From: an uncultured Ruminococcus sp.
GTDB taxonomy: Bacteria > Bacillota > Clostridia > Oscillospirales > CAG-272
Length of the DNA: 10,080 nucleotides
Assembly: GCA_902778205.1 (NCBI GenBank)
Contig: CACYWX010000087.1
Span: 1 to 10,080, forward strand
Direction of reading: 5' to 3'
In this document: piece by piece, positions 1 to 5,895 of the stretch
How the letters are laid out: each line of letters opens with the position of its first letter
Position numbering within the stretch: position 1 is the first letter of the stretch
Program-made: the position numbers and the translations under genes
The notes under the pieces: generated by a model
Told to the model about the DNA's origin: nothing
The model's database searches: none
Seen by the model: the letters and a program-made list of their open reading frames with translations, nothing else

Positions 1-418
1 CGGCCACCAGGGAGATCTCCAGCGCGGAGACGGCCTCGAGGAACCCGTCGGTCCAGAGGCGCTCCGGAGCCACATAGACGATCTTGTACACTCCGTTCCG
101 CATGTTGGCGAGGGCGCGGCTGTACTGGGAGGCCGTCAGGGTGCTGTTCAGATAGGCCGCCCGGACGCCGTTCTCCACAAGGGCGGTCACCTGATCCTTC
201 ATAAGGGACACGAGGGGAGAGATCACCAGCGTCACCCCGGGCAGAAGCAGGGCCGGGATCTGATAGCAGACGGACTATCCTCCCCCCGTCGGCATGACCG
301 CTAGCACGTCCCGCCCGCCGCACAGCGCGTCCACCACGGCCTCCTGACCCGGGCGGAACCGGTCGTGGCCGAACACGTCCTTCAGGACGCCGTATTTGTC
401 GACAGCGGGGCCCGTCAT
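1..418 (-). pseudogene. recQ: ATP-dependent DNA helicase RecQ, N-terminal part, in-frame TAG at Walker A lysine
   Basis: RecQ is a 3'-5' superfamily 2 DNA helicase acting in recombination and repair. Reading leftward from the ATG at 418, the 139 visible codons match the RecQ N-terminus throughout: motif 0 (FGHDRFRPGQ, residues 17-25 and around), VMPTGGG (41-47), SVCYQIPALLLPG (49-61), SPLVSLMKDQV (67-77), YLNST (89-93) and VYVAPERLW (114-122). The window ends one base into the codon where the DEAH box aspartate is expected. Codon 48 (275-277), which should encode the catalytic Walker A lysine, is TAG, one base from AAG. Nothing else in the frame is damaged, so this is a very recent nonsense mutation, a sequence error, or much less likely a recoded amber codon. 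Internal ATGs exist (residue 73), but a restart there would lack the ATP-binding loop. The start overlaps the upstream methyltransferase stop as ATGA, implying translational coupling. The family assignment is very secure; the pseudogene status depends on one base. Confidence 0.8.
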
Positions 419-1164
419 CGCTTCCCCGCCGCTATGTACCAGCGCTCCGTCTCATCGTCGGGCGGCGTGAGGTCGAAATCCTTCGATACGGACAGCATCT
501 CAAGCCCGGCCCTCTCCAGCGCGTTCCGCATGGTTCTGAGGCTGAAGGTCCGCTCCCGGGTCACGTCGTCCCGTCTCGTCCAGAGGCCGTCTTTTCCCTC
601 TTCAAAGACCGTCAGGTAGAAGTCTACGGCGTCTCCCCTCCGGTTCAGCCGGTTCCGCCAACAGCAGACCGCGCCGTCGTCCTCCAGCACATAGTCCCGG
701 TCCCCGTAGACCGTCCGGAATTTGTAGGGCGTGTTCAGATCGAAGAGGAACACCCCGCCGGGCTCCAGATAATTGGAAACCAGCGCCAGGCAGGCGTCCA
801 GCTCCCGGCGGGATCCCAGATGGTTCAGCCCGTCGAGGGTGCAGACCACCGCCTGTACCGTGCCGTACAGCTCAAAGTCCGTCATGTCCCCCTGCAGGAA
901 AAGGATTCCGCAGAGGTCCAGGGTTCTGGCCTTTGCCTCCGCCTCCGCCAGCATGTCCTCGGAGATGTCGATGGCGGTCATGTCGTAGCCCCGGCGGGCC
1001 AGCTCGAAGGTCATGGCTCCCGTGCCGCAGGCCAGGTCCAGCACCAGCTCGGGCCGCTTCTCCATATACAGATCGAAGCACCGCTCCATGTAATCGGCCC
1101 AGGCCCCGTAGTCCACGTCCCGGTTCAGCCGGTCGTATACGGGCGCGAGAATGTCGTAGCTCAT
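415..1164 (-). CDS. Class I SAM-dependent methyltransferase, YqeM-like
   Basis: A 249-residue Rossmann-fold methyltransferase, cytoplasmic, with no membrane segment. Motif I is VLDLACGTGAMT (residues 41-52), the acidic residue that would bind the SAM ribose is in AIDIS (64-68), and QGDMTDF (91-97) is the region that usually contacts the adenine. The N-terminus (YDRLNRDVDYGAW, 10-22) resembles the small-molecule or tRNA-type YqeM group of Firmicutes. The substrate cannot be read from the sequence. The ATG at 1164 shares one base with the stop of the upstream yerC gene (TGATG), and the TGA at 415-417 overlaps the recQ start (ATGA). The three genes are therefore almost certainly one coupled transcript. 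Family call is firm; the specific YqeM orthology is only a resemblance. Confidence 0.88.
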   Translation of the reverse strand: MSYDILAPVYDRLNRDVDYGAWADYMERCFDLYMEKRPELVLDLACGTGAMTFELARRGYDMTAIDISEDMLAEAEAKARTLDLCGILFLQGDMTDFELYGTVQAVVCTLDGLNHLGSRRELDACLALVSNYLEPGGVFLFDLNTPYKFRTVYGDRDYVLEDDGAVCCWRNRLNRRGDAVDFYLTVFEEGKDGLWTRRDDVTRERTFSLRTMRNALERAGLEMLSVSKDFDLTPPDDETERWYIAAGKR

Positions 1165-1505
1165 CAGTCCTCCGCCTTCTCCCGCACGTCCTCCGACTGG
1201 AGCGGCATGACGATTCCCTTTTTGTCCAGCGCCCGGAGCACGTCCCGGTAGCCGTCGCTTCCGTATTTCAGACAGCGGTTGATGCGGCTGATGGTGGCGG
1301 TGCTGAGGCCCGTCTTTTCGTTGACCTCCGTATACACCGCGGACCCGGCCAGCAGCTTCGCGGCGCAGAGTCTCTTCGCCATTTCGGAGATCTCCTTCAC
1401 GGTGCAGAGATCTTCAAAGAAGCGGTAGCAGTCGTCCGCGCTCTCCAGTGTCATAATCGCTTCAAAGAGGTAATCCAGCAGGGGATCCCGTTTCAGGTTA
1501 GCCAT
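1164..1505 (-). CDS. yerC: YerC/YecD family TrpR-related DNA-binding protein
   Basis: A 113-residue cytoplasmic protein of the TrpR-like YerC/YecD family. The C-terminal half holds the signature helix-turn-helix, with YTEVNEKTGLSTATISR at about residues 58-74 followed by INRCLKYG (75-82). The N-terminal helical part (residues 8-55) would form the TrpR-like dimerisation region. The reading frame stays open upstream to 1580, but the ATG at 1505 is chosen because GGAGG sits 6-7 bases before it and because the family normally begins with an M-x-x-L-K/R-D type sequence. The extra upstream codons would also overlap the promoter at 1539-1567. It is the first gene of an operon with a methyltransferase and recQ and may autoregulate it. 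B. subtilis YerC lies near DNA-repair genes, but its exact role remains unclear. Confidence 0.9.
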   Translation of the reverse strand: MANLKRDPLLDYLFEAIMTLESADDCYRFFEDLCTVKEISEMAKRLCAAKLLAGSAVYTEVNEKTGLSTATISRINRCLKYGSDGYRDVLRALDKKGIVMPLQSEDVREKAED

Positions 1506-1538
1506 ATCGTCCTCCGTCCGGTGTGCTGTTTCGGCTTC

Positions 1539-1567
1539 ATTATACACCACCGATTCAGCAAAGTAAA
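1539..1567 (-). promoter_or_regulatory. Sigma-A type promoter of the yerC-methyltransferase-recQ operon
   Basis: Read leftward, a TTTACT -35 (1562-1567, four of six consensus bases) is followed by a 17-base spacer and a perfect TATAAT -10 (1539-1544). Transcription would begin near 1532, leaving a leader of about 27 bases with the GGAGG ribosome binding site of yerC. The site lies in the AT-rich part of the divergent intergenic region. Confidence 0.72.
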
Positions 1568-1588
1568 GTAAAATTTCCAAATTCTTTC

Positions 1589-1617
1589 TTGCAAGGAGGT
1601 TCTGAATGTGCTATACT
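1589..1617 (+). promoter_or_regulatory. Candidate sigma-A promoter of the phosphoesterase-PPTase-MBOAT operon
   Basis: TTGCAA (1589-1594) and TATACT (1612-1617) are separated by exactly 17 bases and match four of six and five of six consensus positions. Transcription would start near 1624, giving a roughly 26-base leader before the TTG start at 1650. A strong AAGGAGG (1593-1599) lies inside the same stretch. If this promoter is used, that Shine-Dalgarno and the ATG at 1606 are not on the transcript. Confidence 0.45.
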
Positions 1618-1653
1618 GAACAAAACGACTGCACCGAGGTACCCGGCCCTTGA
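1606..1653 (+). CDS. Possible 15-codon leader ORF overlapping the phosphoesterase start
   Basis: An ATG at 1606 follows AAGGAGG (1593-1599) at good spacing and reads MCYTEQNDCTEVPGP before a TGA at 1651-1653. That stop overlaps the TTG start of the phosphoesterase (TTGA), the arrangement expected of a translationally coupled leader peptide. Two alternatives are a frameshift joining this stretch to the phosphoesterase N-terminus, or chance, because a candidate promoter -10 at 1612-1617 lies inside the ORF. No known attenuator peptide is recognised. Confidence 0.25.
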   Translation: MCYTEQNDCTEVPGP

Positions 1654-2405
1654 TTCTCAGAACCATTCCCGTTTCCGCTCCGCACCGGGCGAGAATCGCC
1701 GTCTGCGCGGACTTTCATTCCGTGAACCGGCCCATGCCCGTGGAGCGCGCGCTTCGGCTCCTGCGGGACGCCTCGCCGGACATGATCCTCTTTCCGGGAG
1801 ACATCTTTCTGGACACCGGCCGCTTCGGGCTCCGGGACTGCTTCAATCAAAACGGTCTGGCCCTGATCGAGGAAGCCGCCGGGATCGCGTCCTGCTTTTT
1901 CACCACGGGGAACCATGAAATGGGCCTCAGCGTGGAAAACCGCAGGATCCTGGAGAACGCGGGAATCCGGGTGCTGATGAACGAATCCGTCCGCATGGGT
2001 CCCTTCACGGTGGGAGGTCTGGCCTCCGGCTTTGAAAGGCCCCAGTCCAGACGCCTCCCCTCCCCGCCGCCGGACACGGACTTTATCCCCCGGTTCGCCG
2101 CGGAGGAGGGGTACCACGTCCTGCTCTGCCACCATCCCGAATACTGGCCTCTCTATATCGCGGGACGAGGCGTCGAGCTGACGGCGGCGGGACACGCCCA
2201 CGGAGGGCAGTGGAGGTTCTTCGGACATGGGATCTTCGCGCCGGGACAGGGGTTCCTCCCCCCCTACACCAGCGGACTGTACCGGCAGGACTCCTCCGCT
2301 CTGGCCGTCAGCCGGGGCATGACCAACTCGGTGCGCTGGGTCCCGCGGCTCTTCAATCCCTGCGAGATCCTTCTGCTGGACCTGAGTCCGGAGGCGGAAT
2401 CGTGA
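1650..2405 (+). CDS. Metallophosphoesterase, calcineurin-like, YkuE/YaeI type
   Basis: A 251-residue binuclear metallophosphoesterase. All five metal-binding motifs are present: D21-x-H23 (ADFHS), GD at 50-51, GNHE at 87-90, HHPE at 161-164 and GHAHGGQ at 181-187. The C-terminal SRGMTNS...PRLFNPCEILLLDL (221-245) is typical of the YkuE/YaeI subgroup, whose members hydrolyse phosphodiesters or phospholipid-linked substrates. Unlike many relatives, there is no N-terminal membrane segment. The start is TTG at 1650; the only nearby Shine-Dalgarno is a weak CGAGG about 10 bases upstream, so translation may instead be coupled to the short ORF ending at 1653. A CTG at 1629 is also possible. The stop TGA overlaps the GTG of the following PPTase (GTGA). 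The substrate is unknown; cell-envelope turnover is an inference from context. Confidence 0.87.
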   Translation: MILRTIPVSAPHRARIAVCADFHSVNRPMPVERALRLLRDASPDMILFPGDIFLDTGRFGLRDCFNQNGLALIEEAAGIASCFFTTGNHEMGLSVENRRILENAGIRVLMNESVRMGPFTVGGLASGFERPQSRRLPSPPPDTDFIPRFAAEEGYHVLLCHHPEYWPLYIAGRGVELTAAGHAHGGQWRFFGHGIFAPGQGFLPPYTSGLYRQDSSALAVSRGMTNSVRWVPRLFNPCEILLLDLSPEAES

Positions 2406-2977
2406 AGGAAATCGCCGTATTCTGGCTGAGGCAGGGTACCCTCTCGTCGGATCATCTCCTCCGGAGCGCGGCTTCCCGGTTCACGGGGCTGGATCGGGCG
2501 GAATTCGAGACGGTGCGGGAATTCGGGAAAAAGCCGTACTTCCTCCGCCACCCGGAGCTCTCGGCGTCCGTGTCCCATTCCGGCGGGATCTGGGCGGCGG
2601 CGCTGACCCCGGACGGGCCCGTGGGACTGGACATTCAGCTCCCGGTCCGATCCCCCCGGCGGGACGCCATCGCCCGGCGGTACTTCCATCCGAAGGAGGC
2701 GGCGGCCGTTCTCTCCTCCCCCGATCCCGACGCCGCCTTTTCCCGGATCTGGTGCCGAAAGGAGGCTGCGGCAAAGCTCTCCGGACGCGGGATCGACGGG
2801 GCGTTCGGTACCTTCGACGTCACCTCCCCCGATCCCGTCACCGTCTTCGGCGAACCGCTGTATCTGGCGGATTTCTCCCTGCCGGCGGACTCCGGTCCCC
2901 TGTATGCCTGCCTCGCGTTTCAGAAGCCCTGTTCCCCGCGTATGGTTCCGCTTACCGTCGAATCCGAATTGTCATGA
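2402..2977 (+). CDS. 4'-phosphopantetheinyl transferase, Sfp-type superfamily
   Basis: A 191-residue enzyme that would move the phosphopantetheine arm of CoA onto a serine of a carrier protein. Visible motifs are SVSHS (56-60), VGLDIQ (74-79) with the Mg-binding Asp77, the RYFHPKEAA block (93-101), and WCRKEAAAKLSGRG (117-130) with Glu121 and Lys125. The residue two after the Asp is Gln79, where Sfp has a Glu. The frame is open upstream, but GTG at 2402 is chosen because GGAGG (2390-2394) sits 7 bases before it, it overlaps the phosphoesterase stop, and the protein then has the usual domain boundaries. MBOAT follows after 9 bases. No carrier protein, polyketide or peptide synthetase gene is visible here, so its partner is elsewhere or beyond the window. 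Confidence 0.87.
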   Translation: MKEIAVFWLRQGTLSSDHLLRSAASRFTGLDRAEFETVREFGKKPYFLRHPELSASVSHSGGIWAAALTPDGPVGLDIQLPVRSPRRDAIARRYFHPKEAAAVLSSPDPDAAFSRIWCRKEAAAKLSGRGIDGAFGTFDVTSPDPVTVFGEPLYLADFSLPADSGPLYACLAFQKPCSPRMVPLTVESELS

Positions 2978-2986
2978 GGCTCTGTC

Positions 2987-4423
2987 ATGCTGTTTAATTC
3001 CATCGAATTCCTGATCTTCTTCCCGGTCGTCATCGCCGTTTACTTCCTGCTGCCGTACAAGCTCCGGCGGTATTTCCTGCTGGCGGCCTCCTGCTTCTTC
3101 TACATGTCCTTCATCCCGAAGTACATACTGATTTTGCTGTTCACCACCGTGGTGGACTACACGGGAGCGCGGCTTATCGAGAAATTCCGGGAGAGGCGGA
3201 GGCTGGCGAAAACCTGCTTCATCATCGCCCTGTGCTGCAACATCGGACTGCTGGTCTGGTTCAAGTATCTGGGCGTCATCGGCGACACCATCAACTTCTT
3301 CGGACACATGCTGTCCCTGAAGACCGTGGTGGTCCCGGAAATCGCGCTTCCCATCGGCATCTCCTTCCACACCTTCCAGTCCATGGGTTATCTCATCGAC
3401 ACCTATACGGGCAAGGAAAAGGCGGAGAAGAGCTTCATCGACTTCGCCCTGTTCCTCATGTACTTCCCCCAGCTGGTGGCCGGTCCCATCGAGCGGAGCC
3501 GGAACCTGTTCTCCCAGCTCAAGGCCAATCATGACCTGAAGGCGGAGAACGTCTCCCTGGGCGGGCGGAAGATGCTCTGGGGCATGTTCAAGAAGGTGGT
3601 GGTGGCGGACAACCTGGCCCTCTTCGCCGACGCCATGTTCGACCATCCGGCGGACTTCGGCGGCCTCGGCACCCTGATCGGGGTCCTGTGCTTCACCGTG
3701 CAGATCTACTGCGACTTCTCCGGCTACTCCGACATCGCCATCGGGTGTGCCAAGGTCATGGACATCGACCTCATGAAGAACTTCGACACGCCCTATTTCA
3801 GCCATACGGTGCCGGAATTCTGGCGTCGCTGGCACATTTCCCTCTCCACCTGGTTCCGGGACTATGTGTACATTCCCCTGGGCGGCAACCGTGTCTCGAA
3901 GCCCCGCTGGGTGTTCAATCAGCTCTTCACCTTCACGGTCTCGGGCGTCTGGCACGGCGCGGGCTACACCTACGTGATCTGGGGCTTCCTCAACGGCCTG
4001 TACATCTGCATCTCCCGCTTCATCACGCCCGTCAAGGACAAGCTGGCGGACATCACGCGGCTCTCAAAGCTTCCGAAGGTGCGCGGCGCTGTTCAGATCG
4101 TCGTGACCTTCGCCCTGACGGTATTCTCCTGGATCTTCTTCCGGGCCAACACCGTGGCGGATTCCTTCCTGATCGTGGGACGGCTCTTCTCGAATACCGT
4201 GTCCGACTACTCCGCGGTGCCGGTTCTCAGAGTCTACGTGGCCGTCGGAGCGGTGCTTCTGCTCTTCGCCGTCGAGTTCCTCATGAACTACGGCAAGAGA
4301 GTCGTGGACTTCTTCTTCCGGATGCCGCACACGGTCCGGGTCCTGGTCTACGCCCTCGTCGTGGCGGGGATCATCCTGTTCGGCGCCTACGACAACAAGG
4401 CGTTCATTTACTTCCAGTTCTGA
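2987..4423 (+). CDS. MBOAT family O-acyltransferase (AlgI/DltB-like)
   Basis: A 478-residue polytopic membrane protein with the full MBOAT signature. Hydrophobic helices begin at residue 4 and recur through the chain, with a cluster of C-terminal segments after 370. Diagnostic stretches are LPIGISFHTFQSMGYLID (121-138), FPQLVAGPIER (160-170), YCDFSGYSDIAIG (241-253), PEFWRRWHISLSTWFRDYVYIPLGGN (276-301) and VSGVWHGAG (318-326), where His323 is the likely catalytic histidine. Such proteins pass an acyl group, often acetyl, across the membrane onto a polysaccharide, peptidoglycan or teichoic acid. GAGG (2976-2979), overlapping the PPTase stop, serves as its ribosome binding site. The next gene encodes an SGNH-like extracytoplasmic partner, the usual arrangement for export acylation. 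Length agrees with AlgI-type proteins. The acceptor polymer cannot be determined. Confidence 0.95.
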   Translation: MLFNSIEFLIFFPVVIAVYFLLPYKLRRYFLLAASCFFYMSFIPKYILILLFTTVVDYTGARLIEKFRERRRLAKTCFIIALCCNIGLLVWFKYLGVIGDTINFFGHMLSLKTVVVPEIALPIGISFHTFQSMGYLIDTYTGKEKAEKSFIDFALFLMYFPQLVAGPIERSRNLFSQLKANHDLKAENVSLGGRKMLWGMFKKVVVADNLALFADAMFDHPADFGGLGTLIGVLCFTVQIYCDFSGYSDIAIGCAKVMDIDLMKNFDTPYFSHTVPEFWRRWHISLSTWFRDYVYIPLGGNRVSKPRWVFNQLFTFTVSGVWHGAGYTYVIWGFLNGLYICISRFITPVKDKLADITRLSKLPKVRGAVQIVVTFALTVFSWIFFRANTVADSFLIVGRLFSNTVSDYSAVPVLRVYVAVGAVLLLFAVEFLMNYGKRVVDFFFRMPHTVRVLVYALVVAGIILFGAYDNKAFIYFQF

Positions 4424-4438
4424 GAGGAGGAGACGGAT

Positions 4439-5851
4439 ATGAAACAGAACACGAAAAGCCTGATCGGTCTCTTTTTCTCCGGTCTGATCGTCATCGCCCT
4501 GGCGGTGGGAGCCGTTGTGGGAGCAAACGCCATGATGAAGGGCTTCATCGCCGACGAGACCCGAGCCGTTGCGGCTGCGGCTGAAGCGGCGGAACGGGTC
4601 CGGCTGGCGGCTCAGCAGACCGAGGACGAGCAGGAGCGGCTCCATCTGCAGCTGCAGGAGCTGACCCTCAAGGCGGAACAGATGGAACAGTTCTATCAGA
4701 AGTACAAGGACCGCCACTGCTATCACTACTTCGGCCAGTACTATGAGATGTACGAGCAGGTCTACAATGCGGACGTCATCTTCATCGGCACCTCCCACTG
4801 CGCCCACGGCGTCAATCCCCTGTATCTGGAGGAGGCGATCCCGGAGCATTCCTTCTTCAACTTCGGTCTGAACGGCTCCGTCCCCTCCTTCTATCAGGAC
4901 TGGTACGACATCTTCAAAAACGAAGCGAAATACCCGACGCCCAAGGTCATCGTCTGGTGCGTGGACTGGTTCATGTGCGACACGGGCTGGCTCTGGCGGC
5001 GGATCACCTTCGACACCCCGGCGGACATGCCCATCGGCATCATGCGGGCCTACGAGAAGGAAAAGAAAAAGAACGCCCCGGAGCCCGCGGCCGATCCCGG
5101 CGACACCTTCGACAGCACGACAGAGGAGACCTCGGAGGAGCAGAGTCCCGTTTCCGAGGCCGTGAAGGAAAAGACCGTGGCCGAGCTTGTCCGGGATTCC
5201 ATCCGGGAGCACGGCTGGTACGCCCTGGACGAGCATGTGACGGTGATCCTGCTCAACAACCCGATCTTCTCCTCCCGGGACCGGATCCCGGAGATGATCC
5301 GCTACTACCTGAAGGGCCGGTCGGTGCAGATCGAGACGCCCGCGCCGGTGACGCCGAAGATCGAGGGACGGATCCTGACGGAGGAGGATCTGGTCATGCC
5401 CACCTACCAGCACAAGACCCTGTACGACAAGGACCACAACATCACCTCCGAGTATTACAAGGGCTACATCCCCTGGGACGTTCCCTTCGCCGGCGGCACC
5501 ACCACCGTGGGATGCGTCCACAACCGGGGCGAATGGCGCAAATTTGAGAAGCTGCTGGATCAGTTCGAGGAGGACGGGATCAAGGTGATCTTCGTGGAGT
5601 GCCCGGAGTACAGCGGCTGGCAGTCCACAGACCGGGTGATCCACAACAAGGAGCTGGCCGAGGTGGCCGAGGAGCGGGGCATTCCGTTCCTCAACTACAA
5701 CGACGAGCTTGCCTCCGCCTTCAACGACGACAACAAGAACTACTCCGACTGGGGCCACATGTCCAAGCGCGGCAGCACGGCCTTCTCCAAGGTGCTGGCG
5801 GAGGACCTGAAGCCCGTCCTGGAGGAGGTCCTGGCGGAGGACGGGAAATAA
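4439..5851 (+). CDS. Membrane-anchored SGNH-like acyltransfer partner of MBOAT
   Basis: A 470-residue protein, probably anchored by one N-terminal helix (about residues 8-33) with the rest outside the cell. Residues 40-90 are Ala/Glu/Gln-rich and look like a coiled coil. The catalytic-like domain has ADVIFIGTSH (111-120, presumed nucleophile Ser119), a GLNGS block (143-147, Asn145) and a C-terminal DWGH (437-440), giving a Ser/Asn/Asp/His set like the SGNH hydrolase fold and DltD/AlgJ-type partners. An acidic, Pro/Thr-rich stretch at about 208-245 is probably a surface insertion. It follows MBOAT by 15 bases with AGGAGG at 4425-4430, so co-expression is very likely. The proposed role is final transfer of the acyl group to the surface polymer. 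The family name is uncertain because only motifs, not a full match, support it. Confidence 0.72.
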   Translation: MKQNTKSLIGLFFSGLIVIALAVGAVVGANAMMKGFIADETRAVAAAAEAAERVRLAAQQTEDEQERLHLQLQELTLKAEQMEQFYQKYKDRHCYHYFGQYYEMYEQVYNADVIFIGTSHCAHGVNPLYLEEAIPEHSFFNFGLNGSVPSFYQDWYDIFKNEAKYPTPKVIVWCVDWFMCDTGWLWRRITFDTPADMPIGIMRAYEKEKKKNAPEPAADPGDTFDSTTEETSEEQSPVSEAVKEKTVAELVRDSIREHGWYALDEHVTVILLNNPIFSSRDRIPEMIRYYLKGRSVQIETPAPVTPKIEGRILTEEDLVMPTYQHKTLYDKDHNITSEYYKGYIPWDVPFAGGTTTVGCVHNRGEWRKFEKLLDQFEEDGIKVIFVECPEYSGWQSTDRVIHNKELAEVAEERGIPFLNYNDELASAFNDDNKNYSDWGHMSKRGSTAFSKVLAEDLKPVLEEVLAEDGK

Positions 5852-5895
5852 TTCACGGTTCCGTATCTCATTATTTCTCACAGGAGGATCAGAAT

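Noticed and set aside
2972..3955. A 327-codon minus-strand open frame opposite MBOAT
   Set aside because: The sequence is an Asp/Glu/His/Gly-rich shadow with no recognisable family, antisense to a certain MBOAT gene.
3688..4584. A 298-codon plus-strand open frame overlapping MBOAT and the next gene
   Set aside because: It is the alternate frame of MBOAT, rich in Leu/Arg/His/Gly, and runs across the MBOAT-SGNH junction where a real ribosome binding site and start exist.
4064..5881. A 605-codon open frame on the minus strand opposite MBOAT and the SGNH gene
   Set aside because: It is a shadow of strongly biased G/C-ending codons on the plus strand. The protein is His/Val/Gly/Leu low-complexity without domains, and it crosses two genes with clear motifs and ribosome binding sites.
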